Of a stretch of 64,000 nucleotides of DNA, positions 52,710-60,138 are shown one piece after another. Numbering within the stretch: position 1 is the first letter of the stretch; each line of letters begins with the position of its first letter. The DNA lies in NCBI RefSeq assembly GCF_019219075.1, contig NZ_JAHUWJ010000003.1:485189-549188 (forward strand). Reading direction: 5' to 3'. A program made the translations under genes and the position numbers. The stretch comes from Chitinophaga sp. sic0106. Lineage in GTDB: Bacteria; Bacteroidota; Bacteroidia; Chitinophagales; Chitinophagaceae. The notes under the pieces were generated by a model that ran no database searches, was not told where the DNA came from, and was given only the letters and a program-made list of their open reading frames with translations.

Positions 52710-53354
52710 TTAGCCCTTTTGTGCAGGCATCAGTTCATCGTATATTTCATCGAAGGATTTGCCTTTGTGCCGCTGCCATTGTTCAGACAATTTGATTTCT
52801 ATCTCCTTTAACAACTGGATACACAGGTCTTTATCCTCATCTGCCAGTGAATTAAGCAGCATGGTGGCGTTTTTCTCAATTTTGGCTTTACTTTCTTTTA
52901 TTACTTTTTCGCCTTTGGCGGTGAGTTCAATTCTTTTGGAGCGTTTATCTTCCTTATCGGCGTATTCCTTTATGAGTCCGCGTTTCTGTAGTCTGTTAAG
53001 CATATCCGTGCCGCTGGACAATTCGAACAAGTTGGCGTAGATCACTTCTGTTTTGCGCGGGGATTGCTCCTGGCGGATAGTCAGGAGGATACCGAATTCT
53101 TCGATCTGATGCAGGCCGGTACCTTCCAGGGCGATGTTGGCGTATGACATATTCAGTTTGCTGATTCTGCCGATGATCTTCATCAGCAGTCCTGCTTTAA
53201 CCGGTGGTATTACGCCCCCTACTAATTTTCCGGAGCCCACTGGTGTTTGCTGCTGCTGTGCCAGGTAATACCTGCAAAAATCGGCGATGCTGGCGTTGGG
53301 GTGCTTTTCTTCAAAATTCCCCCAGTGGTTTACCAGTTCTACGGTCTTATTCAT
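52710..53354 (-). CDS. MarR family transcriptional regulator
   Basis: A 214-residue protein with a winged helix in ...EEFGILLTIRQEQSPRKTEVIYANLFELSSGTDMLNRLQKRGLIKEYADKEDKRSKRIELTAKGEKVI, the MarR recognition helix plus D-R-containing wing. It has an N-terminal extension of about 90 residues beyond the usual start. It diverges from a DoxX/membrane-protein operon across 114 bp that contain repeated TTCGGTTTCG boxes, so it very likely represses that operon and itself. Confidence 0.9.
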   Translation of the reverse strand: MNKTVELVNHWGNFEEKHPNASIADFCRYYLAQQQQTPVGSGKLVGGVIPPVKAGLLMKIIGRISKLNMSYANIALEGTGLHQIEEFGILLTIRQEQSPRKTEVIYANLFELSSGTDMLNRLQKRGLIKEYADKEDKRSKRIELTAKGEKVIKESKAKIEKNATMLLNSLADEDKDLCIQLLKEIEIKLSEQWQRHKGKSFDEIYDELMPAQKG

Positions 53355-53360
53355 ATATAC

Positions 53361-53451
53361 TTCGGTTTCGTAACAAATTTATCAAATAAACTACGAAAAC
53401 ATTATTTTATTTCCAAAACGTAGTATATTTACCAAAACAAATTCGGTTTCG
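53361..53451. promoter_or_regulatory. Candidate MarR operator boxes
   Basis: TTCGGTTTCG occurs at 53361-53370 and at 53442-53451, at the two ends of the divergent gap. Between them, ACTACG (53390-53395) and CGTAGT (53419-53424) form an inverted pair around ACGAAAA/AAAACG. All four share a TTTCG(T/A)A-like core, as expected for sites of a dimeric repressor. Confidence 0.55.
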
Positions 53452-53468
53452 AAGTAAATTACTATTTT

Positions 53469-53840
53469 ATGGAACAGAAAAAATCTAACAAAACCCTTTA
53501 CAGGGTTGCAAAGGTCTTTATTAGTTGCTTTATGTTATTCAGTGCCTGGTTTTCGTATACGCATGGGGAGGACCTGCGGAAACTGGGTTTTCCGGATTAT
53601 TTCCGGATAGAGCTGGTAATAGCGAAGGTATTGGGTGCAATAGTACTCTTATTACCTTTCACACCGCTGCGGGTGAAGGAGTGGGTGTATGCCGGGTTTA
53701 TGATTGCAATGGTATCAGCGCTGATTGCGCATATATGCAGTGGCGATCCTTTGTCGAAGGTAATTTTTGTGAGTGTGGATATGGTGCTGATGTTGCTGGC
53801 GATACGATATGTTTCCAAAACTGAAAACCAATCCATATGA
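53469..53840 (+). CDS. DoxX-like membrane protein
   Basis: A 123-residue four-span membrane protein: VAKVFISCFMLFSAWFSYTHG, VIAKVLGAIVLLLPFTPLRVKEWVYAGFMIAMVSALIAHIC and VDMVLMLLAIRYV. The layout (short loop, LG.P.Y...LG......RLKEW-type motif, last span) is that of DoxX/DUF4870-like quinone-linked proteins. First gene of a two-gene unit diverging from MarR; its stop overlaps the next start by 4 nt (ATGA), so the two are translationally coupled. Confidence 0.82.
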   Translation: MEQKKSNKTLYRVAKVFISCFMLFSAWFSYTHGEDLRKLGFPDYFRIELVIAKVLGAIVLLLPFTPLRVKEWVYAGFMIAMVSALIAHICSGDPLSKVIFVSVDMVLMLLAIRYVSKTENQSI

Positions 53841-54271
53841 GCTTCACACTTTATTATGCGGCACTGGTGCTGCATGTGGCCGGCATAACGATGATGGCCG
53901 GCACTTCCTTTACAGACCTGATTGTATTCCGCGCATTTAATGCGGCGGATATCAGCAAAAAGCAGGTGCTCCTGGAGCTGTTAAATAAATTACAACGGCT
54001 CATCGGTATAGGTATGGGAGTTATTTTGGTATCCGGCGTGGCGATGATGGCAAAGATGCATGAGGTATGGGGGACGCAGTTATGGTTTCGAATAAAGATG
54101 ATACTATTGCTGGTGGTAATTTTTAACGGTCTGGGGCTACGCCGGGTGTTGGGTAACCGCCTGGATAAATCAGCTGATCCGAAACTGAGTAATAAACTTT
54201 ATCTGGTACAGGTTATACAATTACTTTTATTTGTACTCCTATTTACCTTAAGCATTTTCAAGTTTAATTAG
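53837..54271 (+). CDS. Four-span integral membrane protein (DUF2269/CopD-like), unknown function
   Basis: A 144-residue protein with four spans: LYYAALVLHVAGITMMAGTSFTDLIVF, LQRLIGIGMGVILVSGVAMMA, FRIKMILLLVVIFNGLGLR and VQVIQLLLFVLLFTLSIFKF. One histidine in span 1 and a conserved R-x-K before span 3 recall DUF2269 and CopD-like proteins, some of which bind heme. Coupled to the DoxX-like gene by ATGA overlap and controlled by the same MarR gap. Confidence 0.75.
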   Translation: MSFTLYYAALVLHVAGITMMAGTSFTDLIVFRAFNAADISKKQVLLELLNKLQRLIGIGMGVILVSGVAMMAKMHEVWGTQLWFRIKMILLLVVIFNGLGLRRVLGNRLDKSADPKLSNKLYLVQVIQLLLFVLLFTLSIFKFN

Positions 54272-54302
54272 CTGTAATAATTTAGGAAGAGAATTAATTA
54301 TT

Positions 54303-54548
54303 TCAGATGATCAGCCCTGCAATCACATACATCGCCATTACTATCCATGATTGAAACACCATGATCCGGTGATTTACGCTACCGAAGTTTTTAGCCCAAA
54401 AGGCGATGAGGTGGAGTATGCAGGAGATGAATAGGCAGAACCTGCCGATCCAGGGATTCACTGGTGTGCCGGAGAAATGGATTACGAGTAGCGAACCTGC
54501 AAGGAAGCAGCCAAAAATGAGGATGTTGAAGAGGAATAGTTTTCGCAT
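54303..54548 (-). CDS. Small membrane protein
   Basis: An 81-residue protein from ATG 54548 (MRKLFLFNILIFGCFLAGSLLVIHF); the longer frame lacks any protein-like N-terminus. Three hydrophobic stretches: 3-24, 37-50 (RFCLFISCILHLIAFW) and 64-80 (FQSWIVMAMYVIAGLII). No family recognised. Converges on the MarR-controlled operon and diverges from the SRPBCC operon. Confidence 0.6.
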   Translation of the reverse strand: MRKLFLFNILIFGCFLAGSLLVIHFSGTPVNPWIGRFCLFISCILHLIAFWAKNFGSVNHRIMVFQSWIVMAMYVIAGLII

Positions 54549-54721
54549 GGGTGCGAAGGTAGGGAGAAAAAATAATTTTGAATCTCCCCAGCTGGCTGAA
54601 TTATTTCCCAATAGTACAGGCCCTACCTGTGCTATTACCAATGCTGCACTATTTTCTCCAAAAGAAAAATAAATTATGTCATTTTCATAGTGTAACATGA
54701 CCTTCTCTTCCTATTCAAAAA

Positions 54722-54774
54722 TAAATTTGCGTAACTCAAAAGTTACACTTAATTTTAAGTAACCTAAAAGTTAC
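54722..54774 (+). promoter_or_regulatory. Promoter and ArsR-type operator of the SRPBCC-arsR operon
   Basis: TAAATTTG (54722-54729) is a perfect -7 element. It is followed by two inverted repeats across the expected transcription start: GTAACT-CAAA-AGTTAC (54731-54746) and GTAAC-CTAAAA-GTTAC (54759-54774). Repressor binding here would block initiation. The 23-bp segment 54747-54769 recurs at 57812-57834. Confidence 0.65.
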
Positions 54775-54779
54775 ATATC

Positions 54780-55211
54780 ATGAATAGTATCCGACATACT
54801 TACTTTTATCAGCAAGCGCCCGCCGCTGTTTGGGCCTATCTTACTGAGGCTGAGCTCCTGGCCCAGTGGCTGATGCCGAACGACTTCCGCCCGGAAATAG
54901 GCCATGAGTTTACCTTCCGTACCAGGCCAATGCCAGCGTTCGATTTTGATGGAATCGTTTACTGTAAGGTACTGGAATTGCAGCCCTACAAGCGATTGTC
55001 CTACAGTTGGAAAGGTGGCCCCCGCCCGGGAGAAATCACCCTGGACACACTTGTGGAATGGGAACTACATGAAAAAGACAACGGTACAGAGCTACGGCTG
55101 AACCATAGCGGCTTTCAGGACAGAAACACTATGATTTTCGGCATCATGGACGGCGGATGGCTGAAGAACATGGGAGAAATTGCTACCTTATTGAACAAAG
55201 CAACGGTATGA
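54780..55211 (+). CDS. SRPBCC/AHSA1 domain protein
   Basis: A 143-residue START-like protein. The first line RHTYFYQQAPAAVWAYLTEAELLAQWLMPNDFRPEIGHEFTFR is the opening strand-helix pattern of the Aha1/SRPBCC fold, and VEWELHEKDNGTELRLNHSGFQ with GWLKNMGEIATLL closes it. Members bind hydrophobic ligands; many in this setting are of unknown function. It overlaps the following arsR gene by 4 nt (ATGA). The pairing of AHSA1 with an ArsR regulator is common in bacteria. Confidence 0.9.
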   Translation: MNSIRHTYFYQQAPAAVWAYLTEAELLAQWLMPNDFRPEIGHEFTFRTRPMPAFDFDGIVYCKVLELQPYKRLSYSWKGGPRPGEITLDTLVEWELHEKDNGTELRLNHSGFQDRNTMIFGIMDGGWLKNMGEIATLLNKATV

Positions 55212-55525
55212 CACCCGATATATTTCAGACCATAGCCGATCCTAGTCGCAGGGAAATCCTGCACCTGCTATCAAAGGAAACGCTTACGATCAACGAGCTG
55301 GCAGAAAATTTTGAGATGAGCAGACCAGCGGTATCCAAACACATTAAAATCCTTTCCCAATCCGGATTTATTACGATCCGGGATATTGGCCGGGAGCGGT
55401 ACTGTTTATTAAACCAGGAAGGTTTTAATCAATTGCAGGAATGGATTTCCTATTTCGATAAGTTCTGGCATAACAAACTAAGGAAACTGGAGACAGTACT
55501 TAACAATAAATCCAATAACGCATAA
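55208..55525 (+). CDS. ArsR family transcriptional regulator
   Basis: A 105-residue winged-helix protein; ATG 55208 is chosen because it overlaps the upstream stop and starts the family sequence MTPDIFQTIADPSRREILHLL. The recognition helix is MSRPAVSKHIKILSQSGFI, followed by the beta wing (RDIGRERYCLL). The metal-binding ELCVC motif of classical ArsR is absent, so it belongs to the AHSA1-linked, non-metal group. Probably represses its own operon through the GTAAC inverted repeats and possibly the DoxX gene at 58007. Confidence 0.92.
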   Translation: MTPDIFQTIADPSRREILHLLSKETLTINELAENFEMSRPAVSKHIKILSQSGFITIRDIGRERYCLLNQEGFNQLQEWISYFDKFWHNKLRKLETVLNNKSNNA

Positions 55526-55532
55526 ATCTTAC

Positions 55533-56405
55533 ATGAACACCAGAGATCTAAAACTGGAAGCGGTAACTGCCTGGGCTGCGGCAAACACAGAAATCCGGGC
55601 CATGCTGCTCACCAGTTCCCTTGTCAACCCATACGCACCAGTGGATGAATTCAGTGACCTCGATATAGAGCTGATCTTTACAGATCTCCCTAAATACATC
55701 AGCGACAATTCCTGGTTACAGTTATTCGGCTCCATCAATGCTACTGTAGAAGAAGGTGAAGAAGCCTTTGAGGGCCGACATGCGATGAAAATGGTACTCT
55801 ACGCAGATCATGTAAAAATAGATTTCAAACTATATAGCGTACAGCATTTCCTGGAGGATGCCGCTGAGCCACAGCTGCCGGAGGACTGGGACATAGGCTA
55901 TCGTGTCATCCTTGACAAGGACGGCATTACAAATCAGCTACTACCTCCCTCCTATGCACCGGCCATCATCCAACCACCATCTGCTGCAAAATTTGCACAG
56001 GTAATCAACGATGCCTGGTGGGACATGACCTACGTGGCCAAGTGCCTCACCCGCCATGATATCTTCTATGCTAAATTCATGTCGGAAGATATGATGCGTA
56101 CGAATTACCTGGTGCCCCTCATTGAATGGTATATTGGTAGTCAACATAACTGGCAGGTAAGCACCAATAAACATGGGCGCCTGTTTCCCCAATACCTTAC
56201 GCCTGAATGCTGGAGTGCCATACAGGCTACCTTTTCCGGGGCTGAAATTGAGGACAACTGGCGCGCCTTATTTGCGTACACTGATGTCGTTCATCAACTT
56301 GGTACTGAACTTGGGGAGCGGCTAAATTTCGTATATCCGTACGAGACAGAGCGAAAAGTGAGGATCTACCTCAGTGAAGTATATACTAAGAAAGCCCTGC
56401 GCTGA
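55533..56405 (+). CDS. Putative aminoglycoside 6-adenylyltransferase family protein
   Basis: A 290-residue nucleotidyltransferase-fold protein. The catalytic region is MLLTSSLVNPYAPVDEFSDLDIELIFTD: the FSDLDIE acidic pair matches the SD-D-E of ANT(6)-I enzymes, while the usual GSR before it is replaced by TSS. The middle (WWDMTYVAKCLTRHDIFYAKFM...MRTNYLVPLIEWYIGSQHNWQVSTNKHGRLFPQYL) is the ANT(6) helical domain. Such enzymes adenylylate streptomycin-type drugs, but chromosomal homologues often have other substrates. It starts 7 bp after arsR, so it may share the stress operon. Confidence 0.8.
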   Translation: MNTRDLKLEAVTAWAAANTEIRAMLLTSSLVNPYAPVDEFSDLDIELIFTDLPKYISDNSWLQLFGSINATVEEGEEAFEGRHAMKMVLYADHVKIDFKLYSVQHFLEDAAEPQLPEDWDIGYRVILDKDGITNQLLPPSYAPAIIQPPSAAKFAQVINDAWWDMTYVAKCLTRHDIFYAKFMSEDMMRTNYLVPLIEWYIGSQHNWQVSTNKHGRLFPQYLTPECWSAIQATFSGAEIEDNWRALFAYTDVVHQLGTELGERLNFVYPYETERKVRIYLSEVYTKKALR

Positions 56406-56430
56406 ACTCAGGTGCCAGTTATTTCGGAAG

Positions 56431-56457
56431 AGCTATCGGGCATTCAGCCCGATAGCT
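56431..56457. terminator. Hairpin after the nucleotidyltransferase gene
   Basis: AGCTATCGGGC and GCCCGATAGCT form a perfect 11-bp stem with a 5-nt loop, between two convergent genes. No T-run on either side, so termination may be factor-dependent. Confidence 0.6.
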
Positions 56458-56474
56458 GTGACCACTATCAATCA

Positions 56475-57506
56475 TTACTTGTTATCTAAATGACTACTCA
56501 TTTCACTTTTCTCCTGAAATATCTCCATTTCTTTCGCAACCTCATCTAATAGCTGCTTTTCAGAAGGAAGATACAGTTCATATTGACTTGCAACAATTTG
56601 CTTTTGTTCTTCCGGCAAAGTAAATTTCACGACCGTATCGTTCTTACTGGCACAGAGTAAAATACCTATCGTAGCATTTTCGTGTGGCAACTTTTCTATC
56701 CGGTCGAAATAATTTACATACATCTGTAGTTGTCCTAAATCCTGATGCGTGAGCTTGTGAGTTTTAATTTCTATGATTACAAAACACTGGAGCAGTCTGT
56801 TATAGCAGACCAGGTCGACATAGAACTCGTCACCGTCAAGATGGATTCGTTTCTGCCTTGCTACAAAGGAAAACCCGTTGCCCAGCTCTAATAAGAAATC
56901 CTGGAGATGGGTGATGATTGCACTTTCAAGGTCCCGCTCATAATAAGAGGCTTCCCGTTTCATACCAAGAAATTCCAGGACCATCGGATCTTTGATAATC
57001 TCTTTCGCATCAGAAGGCACTTTCTCTTTTTTTGCCACTGCAAGAACACTTTCCTTGTCGTTACTTAATAACGGGCGCCCGTATAAATTGCTGTAAACCT
57101 GCCTTTCCAGTTGCCTGGAAGTCCAATTATTCTTAGTTGCCTCTGCGATATAAAACTCTCTAGCTTCTTCATTATCAACACTTAACAGCAGTTTATACTG
57201 TGTCCAGCTCAATTGTGTCCGCAGTGCGGACACAATTGGAAATGTCCTATAAAACTGCCTATACCAATGCAATTGCCTTGGAGAAAAGTTGGTTCCATAT
57301 TCTGGCTGAAGTTGTTCTGAAAGGTGCTTTATGAGATACGTTCCATAATCCGCCCTTTCCATACCCTGCTGCTCCTCTTCAAAAATACGTTTACCAATGT
57401 GCCAATACATCAGCGTCCGCTGATGGTCTATTGCACGAATAGCTTTTTCCCTGGAATCTGTAATAATTGTTTTGATGTCGCTAATAAATGTTTGGTCGAT
57501 TAACAT
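56475..57506 (-). CDS. DUF1016/YhcG-type PD-(D/E)XK nuclease
   Basis: A 343-residue protein. The N-terminal DUF1016 part has YWHIGKRIFEEEQQGMERADYGTYLIKHLSEQLQPEYGTNFSPRQLHWYRQFYRTFPIVSALRTQLSWTQYKLLLS. The C-terminal PD-(D/E)XK core is GDEFYVDLVCYNRLLQCFVIIEIKTHKLTHQDLGQLQMYVNYFD with D and E-x-K. Members are nucleases of uncertain cell role; YhcG-like proteins occur near restriction-type islands. Two odd points: a 29-bp near-perfect palindrome lies inside the reading frame (57210-57238), and the gene is A+T-rich. Cytoplasmic, monocistronic. Confidence 0.9.
   Translation of the reverse strand: MLIDQTFISDIKTIITDSREKAIRAIDHQRTLMYWHIGKRIFEEEQQGMERADYGTYLIKHLSEQLQPEYGTNFSPRQLHWYRQFYRTFPIVSALRTQLSWTQYKLLLSVDNEEAREFYIAEATKNNWTSRQLERQVYSNLYGRPLLSNDKESVLAVAKKEKVPSDAKEIIKDPMVLEFLGMKREASYYERDLESAIITHLQDFLLELGNGFSFVARQKRIHLDGDEFYVDLVCYNRLLQCFVIIEIKTHKLTHQDLGQLQMYVNYFDRIEKLPHENATIGILLCASKNDTVVKFTLPEEQKQIVASQYELYLPSEKQLLDEVAKEMEIFQEKSEMSSHLDNK
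57210..57238. repeat. Palindrome inside the DUF1016 reading frame
   Basis: CAATTGTGTCCGC and GCGGACACAATTG form perfect 13-bp arms around AGT. On the minus strand the segment encodes most of PIVSALRTQLS, a conserved part of the family, so the palindrome coincides with conserved protein sequence. Confidence 0.85.
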
Positions 57507-57664
57507 ACGTTGGTTTTAAAATTTAGATTAATAAAATTGTGTTCACCAAATTACTCGGGATTACGGGGTCAGACATTACGTTGTGTTGCGATGCTGGTTA
57601 ACAACGTCAAATGATGCCGGCTTAGCATCTGTAGGATAACGCCTTTATTCAAAATTATATGGTT

Positions 57665-57707
57665 AAAAAAAACAGCGATACAAATTCTTATCGAATTTCT
57701 ATCGCTG
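57665..57707 (-). terminator. Orphan minus-strand terminator
   Basis: CAGCGATA/TATCGCTG with an inner AAATTC/GAATTT stem forms a hairpin that, on the minus strand, runs into eight T. No minus-strand gene is found upstream of it between 57708 and 58006. Confidence 0.65.
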
Positions 57708-57811
57708 CTGTGATATATGCGGGGAATACATTTACCCCTTAAAAAATAAAATTATAAACTGCTCCAATATTTCTTGCGCCACATCATCTACTTATCGATC
57801 ACAAAAATAAA

Positions 57812-57834
57812 ACTTAAATTAAAGTAACCTAAAA
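57812..57834. promoter_or_regulatory. Second copy of the ArsR-operon site upstream of doxX
   Basis: ACTTAA, four A/T bases, then AAGTAACCTAAAA. The 23-bp segment is identical in 21 positions to 54747-54769 in the SRPBCC-arsR promoter, differing only in the four-base spacer (ATTA against TTTT). Likely a site for the same regulator. Confidence 0.55.
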
Positions 57835-57940
57835 TTATTTTCTTTCTATATCTTGACAGGCATTTATTAAGACAACCACAACATGCTATAAACGTACAGT
57901 GCGAGCGGTTTATAGAAATTCAAGGAGAACAAAAATAATC

Positions 57941-57962
57941 AATCTTAAACCAGTTTAAGATT
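57941..57962. promoter_or_regulatory. 22-bp palindromic operator candidate upstream of doxX
   Basis: AATCTTAAAC-CA-GTTTAAGATT is a perfect 10-bp inverted repeat with a two-base centre, 45 bp before the DoxX ATG, where a repressor or activator site would be expected. Confidence 0.6.
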
Positions 57963-58006
57963 GTATTCAAATATGAACTGTAGTTTTACATCTTAACCAA
58001 CAAATC

Positions 58007-58447
58007 ATGACTAAAACAACCACTCAAGGAAATTTCCAACAACTGTTCCTCCGAATAGCTTTAGCTGCCGGCTTACTTTCAGCGGTAGCCGATCGGCTGG
58101 GCTTCTGGGGGAGCTATGCCGCCTGGGGAAATTGGGAAAATTTTGAAGCATATACCCGCCAGTTAACTTTTTTTCTACCCATGGCATTAAGCAATATAAG
58201 CGCTTTTGTGGCTACAGTATTGGAAGCTGGTTTCGCGATTTTACTGCTGCTTGGATATAAGACAAAGATCGTTTCCAATCTCACTGGTTTATTACTTTTA
58301 ATTTTCGCATTATCCATGAGCGTAGCACTAGGCGTTAAAGCGCCTTTGGACTATTCTGTTTGGGCAGGAAGTGCCGGTGCATTTTTGTTGGCTTGCCAGC
58401 CAGACTTTTCATTTAGTCTGGACAAAGCGATGGCAGCTAAGAGATAA
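58007..58447 (+). CDS. DoxX family membrane protein
   Basis: A 146-residue four-span membrane protein. Typical DoxX features: LFLRIALAAGLLSAVADRLGFWG in the first span, followed by the periplasmic loop, LSNISAFVATVLEAGFAILLLLGYKTKIVSNLTGLLLLIFALSMSVALG and SVWAGSAGAFLLACQPDF. DoxX proteins couple to quinones or thiol redox in some bacteria; the role here is unknown. Preceded by two operator-like sequences and ending 4 bp from a convergent gene. Confidence 0.88.
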   Translation: MTKTTTQGNFQQLFLRIALAAGLLSAVADRLGFWGSYAAWGNWENFEAYTRQLTFFLPMALSNISAFVATVLEAGFAILLLLGYKTKIVSNLTGLLLLIFALSMSVALGVKAPLDYSVWAGSAGAFLLACQPDFSFSLDKAMAAKR

Positions 58448-58451
58448 GATC

Positions 58452-58901
58452 CTATTTATGCCTGGAGCTATCATTATACTGCCACAGCACATTGATGATT
58501 TTCCACGAGCCATTTAATTTAACGAGGTGCATATAATCTATCCATTCATCAGCGACTAATTTTACGGAAGCTGTTCTATCCGAAATATCAAGAAATATGA
58601 CTTCTTTCTTAGGATTGGCGGGGAACTTATCATTTTTTTTATTGTAGCCTTCTGCCAGGAGGATCATGTATTCGGCTGAAGTTTCGCGTATATAGTCTCT
58701 TTGCGTGGAGGCGTCCTTCCAAAAAGTGCGTTTCACTAATTGCGGATGTAAAGCCATTTCCATCTGAGTAGGATTGGGATTATGCTGCGCCTCAATATAA
58801 TCCAGCGCGGCCCACTTGATAGCGAGGCTGTCTTTTGTTGTTTGGGCCACTGATGTCAGGCCCATTATTATTAGGGAGATGATAAAGAAACCAGATTTCA
58901 T
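58452..58901 (-). CDS. NTF2-like/putative lumazine-binding secreted protein
   Basis: A 149-residue protein with signal peptide MKSGFFIISLIIMGLTSVAQ. The body matches the Lumazine_bd_2/NTF2-like fold: AALDYIEAQHNPNPTQMEMALHPQLVKRTFWKD, EVIFLDISDRTASVKLVADEWIDYMHLVKLNGSWKIINVLW. Such cone-shaped folds bind small molecules or serve as enzymes, and function here is not known. Confidence 0.85.
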   Translation of the reverse strand: MKSGFFIISLIIMGLTSVAQTTKDSLAIKWAALDYIEAQHNPNPTQMEMALHPQLVKRTFWKDASTQRDYIRETSAEYMILLAEGYNKKNDKFPANPKKEVIFLDISDRTASVKLVADEWIDYMHLVKLNGSWKIINVLWQYNDSSRHK

Positions 58902-58975
58902 AAGTATCGGAGGTTAATAATGCTACGAGGCTAAATGTAATACTTTTAGTGCTTCCTGGTTAAATTTTCATTGGG

Positions 58976-59962
58976 TTAACCACCTGGGAGTGCTTCCTTA
59001 TTATATCTGCTCCGGTAATCCAACGGCGACATCCCCGTAATTTTACGAAATACCTCACGGAATGCCTTCAGATCAGAATACCCTACTTCGTACATCACCT
59101 CATTAATTGTTTTCCTGGTGGTTTCAAATGCCCGCTTGGCCGCCTCTATCTTTATGCGTTGAAAATATTCCAATGGGGTATTACCCGTCGCTTTGACGAA
59201 CCTGCGGTCAAAATTGCGGCGACCTATTGCAAACTTTGCTGATAGCTGCTCAAAAGAAATTTTTTCTGCCATTTTTTCTTCAATATACGACTGGGCAGCC
59301 CTTACCAGGTCATCACCGTGTTCTTTCTGTCCATTGAAAATCATAAAAGACGACTGGCTGTGCCTGTCCATTTCAATCTGAAAAACTTTAGAACAATAGA
59401 TGGCCGTCTGTCTGTCAAAATATTTTTCTATGAGATAGAGAATCAGATTCAAAAATGAGTAGGCGCCACCATTAGTATAAATACCATTTTCCTCGGTGAT
59501 GATTTTATCCGACTGCACGTTTACATTTGGAAAACGGTGTTTGAAGTCGTCCGTAGCAGCCCAGTGGGTAGAGCAGGATTTTCCTTCCAGGATACCTGCC
59601 GCAGCCAAAAGAAATGCACCGGTACAGATGCTGGCAATTTCAGCCCCTTGCTGGTATTGCGTCCGCAGCCATTGGATCAGCACCTTATTCTGTTCTATAG
59701 CTGCATCAAATGCATGATTGAGAGAGGGAACAATAATCAGGTCCGTTTGGCTGACATTTGAAATCATGGTATGTGGCCTTACACTAAAAATACCACCATA
59801 GAAGTCCTTAGTGGGTGATGTTCCCGCCAGCTCAATGGTAAAAAGCTCCTCTCCTTCGCGACCTTTCCATATTGCATTTGCACGCGAAAATATCTTGTAA
59901 GCACCTACAATACTGCTCAGGTTATTATCCCCTTCCGGAACAATAATAGTCAGACGTTTCAT
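58976..59962 (-). CDS. AraC family regulator with N-terminal DJ-1/PfpI-like domain
   Basis: A 328-residue GATase1-like/AraC fusion (FtrA type). The N-terminal domain has the nucleophile-elbow region EIASICTGAFLLAAAGILEGKSCSTHW with C113, and TDLIIVPSL before it. The C-terminal two HTH units are ISFEQLSAKFAIGRRNFDRRFVKATGNTPLEYFQ and INEVMYEVGYSDLKAFREVFRKITGMSPLDYRSRY. Such regulators often control isonitrile-hydratase-like or thiol-stress genes. It is convergent with neither DoxX gene directly; the target is unknown. Confidence 0.93.
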   Translation of the reverse strand: MKRLTIIVPEGDNNLSSIVGAYKIFSRANAIWKGREGEELFTIELAGTSPTKDFYGGIFSVRPHTMISNVSQTDLIIVPSLNHAFDAAIEQNKVLIQWLRTQYQQGAEIASICTGAFLLAAAGILEGKSCSTHWAATDDFKHRFPNVNVQSDKIITEENGIYTNGGAYSFLNLILYLIEKYFDRQTAIYCSKVFQIEMDRHSQSSFMIFNGQKEHGDDLVRAAQSYIEEKMAEKISFEQLSAKFAIGRRNFDRRFVKATGNTPLEYFQRIKIEAAKRAFETTRKTINEVMYEVGYSDLKAFREVFRKITGMSPLDYRSRYNKEALPGG

Positions 59963-60138
59963 ACCAATTTTTTACAAATATAGCACAAGATTCCGTCCAA
60001 ATCACCCCACCAAGAGGCATTATCACCATTTTACGGTAATCAGACAGATGGTATTAAAGGGATTATTCTTTATACCTGCGGGATTTTGATGTTGCTAAAC
60101 AATCACCCTCTCCCCTAAATAACTATTTTTACTCCGCT

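Larger units (their letters stand above)
57507..58006. other. 500-bp spacer with regulatory signals but no gene
   Basis: No reading frame of useful length is visible. It holds a minus-strand terminator-like hairpin (57665-57707), a copy of the ArsR-operon site (57812-57834) and a 22-bp palindrome (57941-57962), all listed separately. A short minus-strand frame starting near 57776 (MMWRKKYWSSL) is too short to call. Confidence 0.6.

Noticed and set aside
57741..57776. Minus-strand peptide MMWRKKYWSSL
   Set aside because: Eleven codons without promoter or conservation evidence; could be a chance frame.
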